Positions 17,716 through 25,970 of a stretch of DNA of 64,000 nucleotides are shown here, piece after piece. The stretch's first letter is position 1. Each line of letters starts with the position of its first letter. The notes beneath the pieces are model-generated. The model was not told where the DNA came from and searched no databases. It was given only the letters and a program-made list of their open reading frames with translations. The stretch spans positions 248,001 to 312,000 of the forward strand of contig NZ_WESE01000002.1 of the NCBI RefSeq assembly GCF_009184895.1, in the 5' to 3' direction. A program made the position numbers and the translations under genes. This stretch comes from Nostocoides sp. F2B08. Lineage in GTDB: Bacteria; Actinomycetota; Actinomycetes; Actinomycetales; Dermatophilaceae.

Positions 17716-18344
17716 GTCGGAACCCGTCTGCCGAGCTCTCCCATGACGTATGCGGTGACCCGCTCGTGCCACCATCTCGCCTTCCGGAGCAGGGCGTGGT
17801 TCTCCCCCTCGAGGAGCTCGAGCGTGACGTCGGCGCCCTTCGCCGTCAGCGCCCGCGCCATCAGGCTCGAGCCGCTCGCCGAGGTGATCCGGTCGTCGGT
17901 CCCGTGGCCGAGGAAGACCGACAGTCCCGGTCGGCCGTTCACCGGGTCGTGTCGCTCGACCCAGGTCGCGAGCGTCGCGACGACCTCCACCGCCGGGTCG
18001 TCCATGACGTGCAGCGCCGTACGTCCGCCCATGCTGTGACCGACGAGGGCGATCGGACGGCCCGGGAACCGGTCGGCTACCTGCTCGAGTGCCCACCGGG
18101 CGTCGGCCACCGGAGAGCGGTCGGCGCCGTTCCAGCCGCGCACCGCATACCGCACCAGCGCGACGGCCACGTCCCGTCGCGCTCGAGCGAGGGACCAGGC
18201 GAACGGCACCAGACGCAGCACGGGCAGGCCGTAGCGGCTGACCGGCTCGAGGCTGTCCTGGGTGCCACCGTGCAGGACGAGCACGACGGCGGCCGGGTCG
18301 TCGGGCTCGCGGAACCACTGCAGGTCGGGCTCGGATCGCCTCAC
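17712..18344 (-). CDS. Alpha/beta hydrolase (dienelactone-hydrolase-like)
   Basis: 210 residues, GTG at 18344 one base after the cutA stop. It has the alpha/beta-hydrolase core: VVLVLHGGTQ with the oxyanion strand near residue 24, nucleophile elbow ALVGHSMGGRTALH (Ser near 100), acid in VFLGHGTDDRITS, and histidine in ELLEGENHALL. There is no signal peptide. Its last bases overlap the amidase start, suggesting joint expression, possibly for an ester/amide substrate; this is only an inference. Confidence 0.85.
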   Translation of the reverse strand: MRRSEPDLQWFREPDDPAAVVLVLHGGTQDSLEPVSRYGLPVLRLVPFAWSLARARRDVAVALVRYAVRGWNGADRSPVADARWALEQVADRFPGRPIALVGHSMGGRTALHVMDDPAVEVVATLATWVERHDPVNGRPGLSVFLGHGTDDRITSASGSSLMARALTAKGADVTLELLEGENHALLRKARWWHERVTAYVMGELGRRVPT

Positions 18345-18345
18345 G

Positions 18346-18678
18346 TCAGGGATGCTCCACCGACTCCCCGACCGACTCCTCGACCCAACGCTCGTAGGAG
18401 CCGAGGCCGGCCGTGACTGGCACCGCGAGGATCTCGGGCACGTCGTAGGGGTGGATCGCCGTGACGGCGGCGCAGACGGCCTCGAACGACTCGGTCGATG
18501 TCTTGACGAGCAGGAGGATCTCGGTCGCCTGCTCGACCTCGCCCTCCCAGACGTACGTGGAGGTCAGTCCCGGCAGCTGCTGCACGCACGCGGCGAGCCG
18601 GGCGTCGACGAGGTGGCGTGCGATGCGGTCGGCGACCTCGGCGTCGGGGGCAGCGATGCGGATCTCGATGAGCGACAT
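18346..18678 (-). CDS. cutA: CutA1 divalent-ion tolerance protein
   Basis: 110 residues from the ATG at 18678 (MSLIEIRIAAPD). Typical CutA features are AACVQQLPGLTSTYVWEGEVEQATEILLLVKTS and HPYDVPEILAVPVTAGLGSYERWVEES. CutA forms very stable trimers and is linked to copper and other divalent-metal tolerance, though its activity is debated. The gene lies 35 bases downstream of dcd on the same strand and one base before the hydrolase start, so it probably leads the cutA-hydrolase-amidase unit. Confidence 0.94.
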   Translation of the reverse strand: MSLIEIRIAAPDAEVADRIARHLVDARLAACVQQLPGLTSTYVWEGEVEQATEILLLVKTSTESFEAVCAAVTAIHPYDVPEILAVPVTAGLGSYERWVEESVGESVEHP

Positions 18679-18713
18679 GTCGGTGGGACCTGGCGATGTG
18701 GGCGCCGAGTGGT

Positions 18714-19289
18714 TCAGACCTCGGTGCGATGGAAGTTGTCGTAGGAGCGGCTCGCCGTGGGGCCGCGCTGGCCCTGGTAGTGCGAGCCGTACCTCGAGGA
18801 GCCGTAGGGGTTCTCGGCCGGAGACGAGAGTCGGAAGAAGGCGAGCTGACCGATCTTCATGCCGGGCCACAACATGATCGGCAGGGTTGCGACGTTCGAG
18901 AGCTCGAGAGTGACGTGGCCGCTGAAGCCGGGGTCGACGAAGCCGGCCGTGGCGTGGGTCAGCAGGCCGAGGCGCCCGAGGCTGGACTTGCCTTCGACCC
19001 GCGCGGCGAGGTCGTCGGGAAGAGTGACGGTCTCGAGCGTGCTGCCGAGGACGAACTCGCCGGGGTGGAGCACGAAACCCTCCGCCGGGTCGACCTCGAC
19101 GAGGCGGGTGAGGTCGGGCTGGTCCTGGGCCGGGTCGATGACGGGGTACTTGTGGTTGTCGAAGAGCCGGAAGTACTTGTCGAGCCGGACGTCGATGCTG
19201 CTCGGCTGGATCATCGCCGGGTCCCAGGGGTCGAGGACGACCCTGCCTGCGTCGGTCTCGGCGCGGATGTCGCGGTCGGAGAGAAGCAC
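18714..19289 (-). CDS. dcd: dCTP deaminase
   Basis: 191 residues. The GTG at 19289 (read as [11 protein letters not shown]) is the normal family N-terminus and lies six bases after TACCCT, a leaderless arrangement. Motifs include [51 protein letters not shown] (catalytic Glu in AGFVDPGF region context) and [11 protein letters not shown]. The enzyme deaminates dCTP to dUTP (or to dUMP in bifunctional forms) for thymidylate synthesis. The C-terminal tail [19 protein letters not shown] is typical of actinobacterial Dcd. Confidence 0.95.
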   Translation of the reverse strand: MLLSDRDIRAETDAGRVVLDPWDPAMIQPSSIDVRLDKYFRLFDNHKYPVIDPAQDQPDLTRLVEVDPAEGFVLHPGEFVLGSTLETVTLPDDLAARVEGKSSLGRLGLLTHATAGFVDPGFSGHVTLELSNVATLPIMLWPGMKIGQLAFFRLSSPAENPYGSSRYGSHYQGQRGPTASRSYDNFHRTEV

Positions 19290-19324
19290 GCCGTCAGGGT
19301 ATCCGCTTCGCCCCGAGCCGAGGC

Positions 19325-20689
19325 TCAGGCGGCTGGGGACGGCGGTGGGTTCGGCATGATGTCGATCCACCCCAAGTCGAGGCGCTCCCCGGTCGGCCCC
19401 TGCCAGGTGGGCTGCGGCTCGACGGCGTCCTGCTCGGCGTCCCCCGGTGTGTCGTCCTCATCGGCGGGCGGCCCTGTCGGCGGCGGTGGGTTCGGGACGG
19501 CATGGAGTGGCTCCAGAGGCCAGCCTCCGCGGCCGGTGAAGAGGAAGTGACCCGGCAGGTCCGGATGCGCCGCGATGCCGAAGCCTCCCGCGTGATGGGA
19601 GTCGTGGTGGAAAGCGCACAACGCGACGAGGTTGTCGAGGTCGGTGCGGCCGCCGTCGGTCCAGTGCTCGACGTGATGGACGTCGACATGGCCCGTCGAC
19701 AGGCACCCGGGGTAGGCACAGCCGCCGTCCCGAGCGATGACGATGCGTCGCAGGCGCTCGGGGACGATCCGCATCGACCGACCGAGGTTGACCGGCTGTC
19801 CGCCGGTCTCCCACACCGGAACCAGGGTGCCGTCGCACGTCGCCGCCCGGAGCATGTGGTCCGGGAGCCTGCCGACACCCGGCAGCCAGCCGCCGTCGGT
19901 GTCGAGGTGGACGTTGACGCGGTACTTGCGCGAGCGGCTCGTGCCCTCGAGCGTGCTCAGCGAGCGGTTGCACACCTCGACGAGGGCGTCGGCGAGCGTC
20001 GCCTGGGTCTGTCCCGCGGCGAAGAGCGCGTCCTTGGCCTCGCGGATCGCCTGCTCGACGAGGGCACCGACGGAGGCCGGTGCCGAGAATCGGAGGGTGA
20101 AGATGCCGTCGGCGTTGGTCGACATCGTCAGCACCGGGTCCTCGCGCACGGAGTTCGGGCCGGCCTTCTCGCCGGGAGTCCGCGGCTCGGGCGTCTCGTC
20201 GGAGTCGGTGTTGTCGTCGTCGCGGTTGTCGGAGTCGGTGTCGACATCCTTCTGGAAGCCGTAGCGCGAAAGCGCGCGTCGCAGCTGCGGCACGGTGCAC
20301 CTCTCCGCGAGGGCTGTGGCAGCCTGGGAGTGGCTCGCCGGCAGATGCCGCGTCAGCACCGACGCCTGGTCCAGCGACAGCGATCCCGTCGACAACGACG
20401 CCATCGCCTCGGGCAGCTCGACCGACCGCCGCGCCATCCGCACAATGTCGCGGGCGGTGGCCGGGGACACCCCCGCCCGCACCATCAACCAGTGCTCCGG
20501 CGAGCGGATCCCACCCTCGTTCCACAGCGAGCGCTCGAGCAAGTCGATGGTGATGCCGACGAGCTCGGCATGGGTGCGGTTGAGCCGGGTGCACACCGCT
20601 CGGGTGCGCTCGCGCAGGGCCTCGAGATCAGCGGTCATGGCCTCGATGCCGATCACGGATCCGTCGCTGTTGCGAGCCCCCATCTCCAT
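19325..20689 (-). CDS. DUF222 and HNH endonuclease domain protein (copy 1)
   Basis: 454 residues, ATG at 20689 six bases after TAGCGT. Residues 20-310 are the helical DUF222 region ([13 protein letters not shown]...[22 protein letters not shown]) broken by an Asp/Asn-rich spacer ([17 protein letters not shown]). The HNH nuclease follows near residues 330-385: [43 protein letters not shown], with zinc-type Cys pairs and catalytic His. The C-terminal tail is Pro-rich and disordered. This family is present in many copies in actinobacteria and its role is unclear. A second copy is at 43734. Confidence 0.88.
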   Translation of the reverse strand: MEMGARNSDGSVIGIEAMTADLEALRERTRAVCTRLNRTHAELVGITIDLLERSLWNEGGIRSPEHWLMVRAGVSPATARDIVRMARRSVELPEAMASLSTGSLSLDQASVLTRHLPASHSQAATALAERCTVPQLRRALSRYGFQKDVDTDSDNRDDDNTDSDETPEPRTPGEKAGPNSVREDPVLTMSTNADGIFTLRFSAPASVGALVEQAIREAKDALFAAGQTQATLADALVEVCNRSLSTLEGTSRSRKYRVNVHLDTDGGWLPGVGRLPDHMLRAATCDGTLVPVWETGGQPVNLGRSMRIVPERLRRIVIARDGGCAYPGCLSTGHVDVHHVEHWTDGGRTDLDNLVALCAFHHDSHHAGGFGIAAHPDLPGHFLFTGRGGWPLEPLHAVPNPPPPTGPPADEDDTPGDAEQDAVEPQPTWQGPTGERLDLGWIDIMPNPPPSPAA

Positions 20690-20805
20690 GACCAAACGCT
20701 ACGGACGAGGTCTGACAACGCTGGTCCGTCACCTGATCGGTTGTCCACATCGGGTGGGTTAGACTGCCGAGGCTGCGGCCTTCACACACGTCCGGCCGCG
20801 GACAT

Positions 20806-20876
20806 GCCGGTGTAGCTCAATGGTAGAGCGCCAGCTTCCCAAGCTGGACACGCGGGTTCGATTCCCGTCACCGGCT
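20806..20876 (+). tRNA. tRNA-Gly (anticodon CCC)
   Basis: Seventy-one bases fold as a full cloverleaf: acceptor GCCGGTG with CACCGGC, D arm GCTC-AATGGTA-GAGC, anticodon stem CCAGC/GCTGG with loop TTCCCAA (anticodon CCC), T arm GCGGG-TTCGATT-CCCGT and discriminator T. The 3' CCA is not encoded (CCG follows). It lies 89 bases upstream of the heliorhodopsin gene on the same strand. Confidence 0.96.
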
Positions 20877-20965
20877 CCGATGGCCACGGCCACGGCGGCT
20901 AGCCGTCGAGAACCGCGCGCACCCATAAGGTCGAGGTGACCACCGCATACAGGGAACGGAACCTC

Positions 20966-21754
20966 ATGACCACGGACACCGCTGCCAGGGATGACATCGA
21001 CGAGAGCACCTTCACGCGCCTGCGCAGGTGGAACATCGGCGCCGCCGTCTTGCACGCGGCCCAGGCGGCGGCGGTACTGGCGCTCGCCAACGACTTCACG
21101 CTACCCATGACGGGCACCTACCTGGCGGGCCCCCCGGGGACCGATCCGAGCGAGCAGGTGACGCTGTGGAACGTGCCGACCGGACTCGCGATCGCGCTCT
21201 TCCTCGCGCTGTCGTCGATCTTCCACATCATCGTCGCTTCGCCGCCGTTCTTCGACCGCTACCGCGAGGGTCTGCGACGCAACCACAACTACTTCCGCTG
21301 GGTCGAGTACTCCCTGTCGAGCTCGCTGATGATCGTCATCATCGCCCAGCTCGTCGGCATCTCCGACATGGTCGCGCTGCTCGGCCTGTTCTGGGTCAAC
21401 GCCGCGATGATCTTCTTCGGCTGGCTCCAGGAGCGCTACCACCAACCCGGCGACGGCGACCTCACGCCGTTCCTCTTCGGCTGCATCGTCGGCTCGATCC
21501 CGTGGATCGGCATCCTCCTGTACGTCATCGCACCCGGGTCCGCGAGCGGCGCCGAGCCGCCGGCGTTCGTCTACGGGATCATCGTCTCGCTGTTCCTGTT
21601 TTTCAACAGCTTCGCCGTCGTGCAGCTGCTGCAGTACAAGCAGGTCGGGAAGTTCCGCGACTACCTCGTCGGCGAGCGGACCTACATCATCCTCAGCCTC
21701 ACCGCGAAGTCCGCACTCGCCTGGCAGATCTTCGGCGGCACGCTCGCGACGTAG
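20966..21754 (+). CDS. Heliorhodopsin
   Basis: 262 residues from the ATG at 20966, with GGGAACGGA upstream; a GTG at 20936 is an alternative. Seven hydrophobic helices are evident. Family marks: LANDFTLPMTGTYLAGPPGT after helix A, FRWVEYSLSSSLMIVIIAQLVGI (predicted counterion Glu114), His30 and His87 in helices A and B, FLFFNSFAVVQLLQYKQVGKFRDYLVGERTYIILSL, and the retinal Schiff-base Lys248 in SLTAKSALAWQIF. Heliorhodopsins bind retinal with inverted membrane orientation and a slow photocycle; light sensing or enzyme regulation is proposed rather than ion pumping. No retinal biosynthesis gene lies in this window. Confidence 0.95.
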   Translation: MTTDTAARDDIDESTFTRLRRWNIGAAVLHAAQAAAVLALANDFTLPMTGTYLAGPPGTDPSEQVTLWNVPTGLAIALFLALSSIFHIIVASPPFFDRYREGLRRNHNYFRWVEYSLSSSLMIVIIAQLVGISDMVALLGLFWVNAAMIFFGWLQERYHQPGDGDLTPFLFGCIVGSIPWIGILLYVIAPGSASGAEPPAFVYGIIVSLFLFFNSFAVVQLLQYKQVGKFRDYLVGERTYIILSLTAKSALAWQIFGGTLAT

Positions 21755-21788
21755 GCCCGCGACGCAGCGGCGGTATGCGCCGGTCGCC

Positions 21789-21872
21789 TCAGCCGATGAA
21801 CTCATCGAGGTCGGCGCACAAGTCCCGACCGTCGGTCTCGCGGAGCCCGGTGAGCTTGTCGAACCGGGCCCG
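21789..21872 (-). pseudogene. Possible C-terminal gene remnant
   Basis: The minus strand between the LysM gene and the heliorhodopsin gene holds a short open stretch of 27 codons with protein-like composition (YRARFDKLTGLRETDGRDL then CADLDEFIG and TGA). It is closed upstream by an in-frame TGA, has no start codon, and I do not recognise it. It could be the tail of a lost gene or chance. Confidence 0.25.
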
Positions 21873-21886
21873 GTATCACCGAAGTA

Positions 21887-22378
21887 TCAGGCTCGCGGCA
21901 CCCGGATGACGTCGCCCGGGTGGATGAGGTTGGGGTTGTGGATCGTCGTCGGGTTGGCCACGACGAGTCGGTGATAGAGGCTCCCGTTGCCGTAGTACTG
22001 GTTGGCGATCGTCCAGAGCGTCTCCCCGAACGTCACGGTGTGCTCGAGATAGGTCGTGTAGCCCGGCACGATCTGCGCCCCGAGCAGCACGGGCACGACG
22101 ACGCCGTCGAGCTCACTGCCGTCCTTGGCGGAGACGTGGAAGACCTCGATGAAGACCCGGTCGCGGATGAACGACGCACCCGAGACGTCCACCGAGATCT
22201 GGAACTGGCCGTGGCCACCGGCCCCGTCACCGGCCATGAAGTGACCGGTCACCTCGTCGTGACCCTCCGTGATGCGATAGCTGAAGCCCGCCTCGAAGGC
22301 CGCCCCGGCTACGCCCCCGATCTGGATGGTGTTGCCGACGATGTCGTACGGACGCGGCTGCTGGACGTCGATGCTCAT
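21887..22378 (-). CDS. Gmad2-like immunoglobulin domain plus LysM protein
   Basis: 163 residues with an excellent AGGAGG ribosome site before the ATG at 22378. Residues 10-105 resemble a Gmad2 Ig-like domain (IQIGGVAGAAFEAGFSYRI...GQFQISVDVSG...VFIEVFHVSAKDGSE). Residues 115-163 are a LysM domain (HTVTFGETLWTIANQYYGNGSLYHRLVVANPTTIHNPNLIHPGDVIRVP), which binds N-acetylglucosamine polymers such as peptidoglycan. No classical signal peptide is visible, so the route to the wall, if any, is unclear. A wall-associated or spore-germination-like structural role is only a guess. Confidence 0.8.
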   Translation of the reverse strand: MSIDVQQPRPYDIVGNTIQIGGVAGAAFEAGFSYRITEGHDEVTGHFMAGDGAGGHGQFQISVDVSGASFIRDRVFIEVFHVSAKDGSELDGVVVPVLLGAQIVPGYTTYLEHTVTFGETLWTIANQYYGNGSLYHRLVVANPTTIHNPNLIHPGDVIRVPRA

Positions 22379-22514
22379 CGGATCCTCCTCGTTCTCCCTC
22401 CTCCAGTGTGCTCCTCGGTCGAGCCCGACGCAGCGGTACGCGCTGATCAGGCGCGTCGGGCCCGTGACGGGGCGGCGCATCGGCGAGGCCGCGGGTGCTG
22501 ACGAGGTCGTCCGC

Positions 22515-22997
22515 TCAGTACGACACCCGGTCCGGCTTCTCCGACCACGCGACGAACGGCGCTCCTGACTCGGCGACCTCGAGCCGGTCGAGCCGGACCG
22601 GCAGCTCGTCCCCGTGCACCGACAACAGCTCATAGAACCTGAGGTCGTCGAAGCCCGCAGCCGCCGCGTCGTACCGGTCCGCCGCATACACGATGCGGTC
22701 CAGACGGGACCACAGCGAGGCGGTGAGGCACAGCGGGCACGGCTCGCACGACGCATACAGGGTCGCTCCGGCGAGCGAGAAGTCGCCCTGGGACCAGCAC
22801 GCCGCGCGGATCGCCATGACCTCCGCGTGAGCGGTCGGGTCGAGGTCCGGGGTGACCCGGTTGACGCCGGAGCCGACCAGCGCCCCGTCCGCCACGACGG
22901 CCGCCCCGAACGGCCCCCCGCCGTCGGCGACGTTCGCGATCGCGAGGTCGACGGCGAGGGTGAGCCAGTGTTCGTCGGTCAGGTGGTCTGAGTGCAC
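22515..22997 (-). CDS. Nucleoside/guanine deaminase family protein
   Basis: 160 residues from the GTG at 22997, six bases after CAAACT. The cytidine-deaminase-fold zinc site is complete: HAEVMAIRAAC (His ligand and proton-shuttle Glu near residue 57) and CEPCPLCLTASLW (two Cys ligands near 85-88). GGGPFGAAVVADGALVGSGVNRV precedes it. The order and length fit guanine-deaminase-like or TadA-like enzymes; the C-terminal region (DDLRFYELLSVHGDELPVR) resembles guanine deaminases more. It acts in the cytoplasm on free bases or nucleosides; exact substrate unproven. Confidence 0.85.
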   Translation of the reverse strand: MHSDHLTDEHWLTLAVDLAIANVADGGGPFGAAVVADGALVGSGVNRVTPDLDPTAHAEVMAIRAACWSQGDFSLAGATLYASCEPCPLCLTASLWSRLDRIVYAADRYDAAAAGFDDLRFYELLSVHGDELPVRLDRLEVAESGAPFVAWSEKPDRVSY

Positions 22998-23119
22998 AGG
23001 ATCAGTTTGCTCCCACAACAAGGGGGTATGCGCCCGTCGCGTCGCACATCACGGTCGGCTGGCCGCTCCACGCGTCGTCGCACCAGCCGACACCCTGTAC
23101 GCGGGGCATAGTTGCGGCC

Positions 23120-23335
23120 ATGGCGATTCGCACGGGCACGACCGTGACCTGGTCCTGGGGCAACGGCCACGCCGAGGGGACGGTGACCGAGGTCCATCAC
23201 GACACGGTCACGCGTACGACGAAGGGCGAGGAGATCACCCGGCACGGGTCCGATGACGACCCGGCCTACGTGATCGAGCAGGAGGACGGCACGGTCGTGC
23301 TCAAGCTGCGCAGTGAGGTCGAGCGCAAGGGCTGA
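23120..23335 (+). CDS. DUF2945 (Tudor-like) small protein
   Basis: 71 residues, ATG seven bases after CATAGT. The whole protein is the DUF2945 domain: TVTWSWGNGHAEGTVTEVHHDTVTRTTKGEEITRHGSDDDPAYVIEQEDGTVVLKLRSEVERKG. Such small proteins have a Tudor-like fold and no known biochemical role. It stands alone and converges with the DUF6584 gene. Confidence 0.88.
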   Translation: MAIRTGTTVTWSWGNGHAEGTVTEVHHDTVTRTTKGEEITRHGSDDDPAYVIEQEDGTVVLKLRSEVERKG

Positions 23336-23369
23336 GCGCGCGCACCCCCACTGAGAAGGGGCGGGCCGG

Positions 23370-23867
23370 TCAGCCGCCCGGCGTCATCCACGCGAGGATC
23401 TGCACGAGCCCGACAGCGGCGCAGACGGCGAGCAGGATCGCGACGAGGTAGGCCACGACCAGCGCCGCGTCGATGCCGTCCTTGACCGGCTCCGGTGCGA
23501 CGAACGGCTCCTTGCCGTCGAGCTCGTCACGCTCGATCGCCTTGCGCTTGAGCGCCTCGACCCGCGGGACGGTGGGGTTGCGGCGGACCGACCGCGGCAG
23601 CGATCGCCACATGTTGCCGAAGTGGTCCTCGTGGTGCTCGCGCCAGGCCTTGATGGCGTCGTCGACCTCGCCGCCCCGCTTCGAGGTACCGAACCAGGCC
23701 GCGCCGGCGGCGGGCAGGTCGCCCATGCCGTAGAGCACGCCACCGAGCAGGATCAGCACGTCCTCGTCGGCGGTGTGGTGCAGGTGGCGCGCCAGGGCGT
23801 CGCGGGCCCGCCATGCCTGTCCGGAGGCCAGGTCGGCGTGCGCCTGCTCGATGACCTCCGCTGCCAT
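23370..23867 (-). CDS. DUF6584 family protein with C-terminal membrane helix
   Basis: 165 residues; ATG seven bases after TAGTCT. The N-terminal half is TPR-like (DLASGQAWRARDALARHLHHTADEDVLILLGGVLYGMGDLPAAGAAWF), followed by a charged region (RSLPRSVRRNPTVPRVEALKRKAIERDEL) and one hydrophobic segment near the end (ALVVAYLVAILLAVCAAVGLVQIL). It fits DUF6584, a family of unknown function. The N-terminus is probably cytoplasmic with the C-terminus anchored. Confidence 0.75.
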   Translation of the reverse strand: MAAEVIEQAHADLASGQAWRARDALARHLHHTADEDVLILLGGVLYGMGDLPAAGAAWFGTSKRGGEVDDAIKAWREHHEDHFGNMWRSLPRSVRRNPTVPRVEALKRKAIERDELDGKEPFVAPEPVKDGIDAALVVAYLVAILLAVCAAVGLVQILAWMTPGG

Positions 23868-23877
23868 GGTCCCGAGA

Positions 23878-25266
23878 CTAGCGACCTCGGCGCGGCACCC
23901 GCAGCGCCACTCCGACCGCGACGAGGGACATCAGGGCGGCGGCGAGGAAGGACAGCCGGATGTCGACCGTCAGGAGGGCGACGAAGCCTGCCGTCGCAGC
24001 GGCACCGGCGACCTGCTGGAACGTCGTCAGGGCGGCACTGCCGTGGGAGTACAGCTCCTGGCGGAGGCTGCCCAGCCCGAGGGACATCATCGGCGTGTTG
24101 ATCACCGCGATCCCGACGCTCATGAGGACGTGCGCGAGGACGATCGACCACGCGCGTGTGTCGGCGTCGAAGGTCGTCATGACCCACATCGCGCTCGAGA
24201 ATACGATCGCACCGGGGATGACGAGCGGCCGCGCGCCGAAGCGGTCGCTGAGGGCGCCGACGAACGGGCCCATCAGCCCCATCGTGAGGGCGCCCGGCAG
24301 GAGCAGCAGGCCGGTGGTCAGCGGGCTCATGCCGAGGGTCCCCGCGGTGAACAGCGGGAGGACCACGGCCATCCCGAGCAGGCCGGCGAGGGTGATCCCG
24401 GTGAGCAGCACCGAGAGCCGGTATGCGCGGGTCGAGAAGGTGCGCAGGTCCAGGAAGGCCCGCTCGCGTCGGGCGAGGACGCGCTGGCGCAGGACGAACC
24501 ACGCGACGGCGGCGGCACCGACGGCGAGGAGGACGGCCGGGTCGACGGCAAGCTCCGATCCCTCGCCGAGACTCGACAGCCCGAGCACGAGCGATCCGAA
24601 CCCTACGGTGGAGAGCACGATCGAGAGCGCGTCGAGGTGGCCGGTCGACGCGGCGATCTCGCGCGGCGCCAACTTGGCACCGACGACCAGCGTGAGCACC
24701 GCGATCGGCAGGATGAGGATGAACAGCCACCGCCACGAGCCGTTCTGCAGGATCAGGCCGGACACCGTCGGCCCCATCGCCGGGGCGGTCGAGATCGCGA
24801 GGCCGACGAAGCCCATCATCCGGCCGCGCCGGTCGGCGGGGATCAGCCGCAGGATCGTCGTCATGAGCAGCGGGATCATGATCGCGGTGCCGCTCGCCTG
24901 CAGCACCCGGCCGGCGAGCAGCGGCCCGAAGGACGGCGCGGCCGCGGCCAGCGCGGTCCCGGCGAGGAACACCGACATCGCCCCGACGAAGACGCGTCGC
25001 GGGCTGACCCGGGCGAGGATCCATCCGGCCGTCGGGGTGACGACGGCGAGGGTGAGCATGAAACTGCTGGTCAGCCACTGCGCGGTCGTCGCCGGGATGT
25101 CGAGGCTCTCCATGAGCTCCGGCAGCGCGACGCCCAGAAGGGTCTCGTTGAGGATGAGCGTGAAGGCCGCGAAGACCATGATCCCGAGCAGGGTCCACGT
25201 CGACCGCGGCATCGACCCGCTCTCGATGCGCTCCGCCGTCTCGCGCTCTGCGACAGCCTGTGCCAC
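23878..25266 (-). CDS. MFS multidrug exporter, DHA2 (14-helix) family
   Basis: 462 residues; GTG at 25266 with GGAGG six bases upstream. About 14 hydrophobic helices; helix 1 is WTLLGIMVFAAFTLILNETLLGVALPELM. Typical features are the loop 2-3 region ILARVSPRRVFVGA, GRVLQASGTAIMIPLL, and antiporter motif C in APAMGPTVSGLILQ. DHA2 proteins expel drugs or other hydrophobic compounds using the proton gradient. The gene is divergent from a TetR repressor, with an operator palindrome between them, so it is very likely the repressor's target. Confidence 0.92.
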   Translation of the reverse strand: MAQAVAERETAERIESGSMPRSTWTLLGIMVFAAFTLILNETLLGVALPELMESLDIPATTAQWLTSSFMLTLAVVTPTAGWILARVSPRRVFVGAMSVFLAGTALAAAAPSFGPLLAGRVLQASGTAIMIPLLMTTILRLIPADRRGRMMGFVGLAISTAPAMGPTVSGLILQNGSWRWLFILILPIAVLTLVVGAKLAPREIAASTGHLDALSIVLSTVGFGSLVLGLSSLGEGSELAVDPAVLLAVGAAAVAWFVLRQRVLARRERAFLDLRTFSTRAYRLSVLLTGITLAGLLGMAVVLPLFTAGTLGMSPLTTGLLLLPGALTMGLMGPFVGALSDRFGARPLVIPGAIVFSSAMWVMTTFDADTRAWSIVLAHVLMSVGIAVINTPMMSLGLGSLRQELYSHGSAALTTFQQVAGAAATAGFVALLTVDIRLSFLAAALMSLVAVGVALRVPRRGR

Positions 25267-25326
25267 CGCATACCTCCGTCTCGTCGTTCTCGGTCGCCCG
25301 TCGCGTCCTTTGCACTCACAACGGTC

Positions 25327-25346
25327 AAAGTGCAATACTGCACTTT
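25327..25346. promoter_or_regulatory. TetR operator palindrome over the tetR promoter
   Basis: Perfect 8-base arms AAAGTGCA and TGCACTTT flank ATAC. The palindrome covers the AATACT -10 box (25334-25339) and abuts the tetR ATG at 25347. Further half sites (TGCACT at 25312-25317, and AGTGCA just after the tetR start) lie nearby. Binding here would repress tetR and probably the divergent exporter. Confidence 0.75.
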
Positions 25347-25970
25347 ATGACCGAAGAGTGCAAACTGACCGAGAAGCGGAACCGCATCCGCGCCGAGGCG
25401 GCACGCCTGACGGTCGAGCGCGGCTACGACGGGTTCACGATGGACGAGCTCGCGGAGCGGGTCGGCGTGAGCCGGCGGACGCTCTTCAACACCGTCCCCG
25501 ACAAGGAGTCCGCGGTTCTCGGGATGGAGCCGGACTTCCGGGACGGCGAGGAGATGGCGGTGTTCCGCGTCGGCGGTCCCACGGGTCGGCTCGTCCCGGA
25601 CCTGCTGACGATGTTCGAGGCGGTCATGCTGCGGCTGTCCGGCAGCGACACCGACAGCGGCAGTCGCACGGCGGCGAACCACATCCACTTCACCGAGGCG
25701 ATCTCCGCCGACCCCAAGGTGCTCGCGATGGCCAACGCCCGGGCCCGGAGGCACGAGGACGACGTCACCACACTCATCGCCGAGCGCGAGGGCTGGAACT
25801 CCCACGACCTGCGCGCGCACGCCCTCGCGGCCACCCTCGGCACCCTCGTGCGGGTCGCGTTCGAGGAGACCTCCCGCCGCTGCGGCTCGGCGCCGCTCGT
25901 GCAGGTCTTCCGCGAGACCGTCGAGGCATTCGTGGACGCGACCAGGGAACCTGCCACAATCGACGTGTGA
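25347..25970 (+). CDS. TetR/AcrR family transcriptional repressor
   Basis: 207 residues; ATG at 25347 seven bases after AATACT, so likely leaderless and self-controlled by the palindrome at 25327. The N-terminal helix-turn-helix is clear: RIRAEAARLTVERGYDGFTMDELAERVGVSRRTLFNTVPDKESAVLG. The C-terminal ligand domain is divergent. The divergent neighbour is a DHA2 exporter, so the ligand is probably a compound that the pump exports. The stop codon overlaps the corA GTG (GTGA). Confidence 0.93.
   Translation: MTEECKLTEKRNRIRAEAARLTVERGYDGFTMDELAERVGVSRRTLFNTVPDKESAVLGMEPDFRDGEEMAVFRVGGPTGRLVPDLLTMFEAVMLRLSGSDTDSGSRTAANHIHFTEAISADPKVLAMANARARRHEDDVTTLIAEREGWNSHDLRAHALAATLGTLVRVAFEETSRRCGSAPLVQVFRETVEAFVDATREPATIDV

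Noticed and set aside
23960-25966. A long plus-strand frame joined in phase to corA
   Set aside because: Upstream of the GTG at 25967 it lies opposite the MFS exporter and through tetR in another frame, with no protein-like features; CorA starts at 25967.
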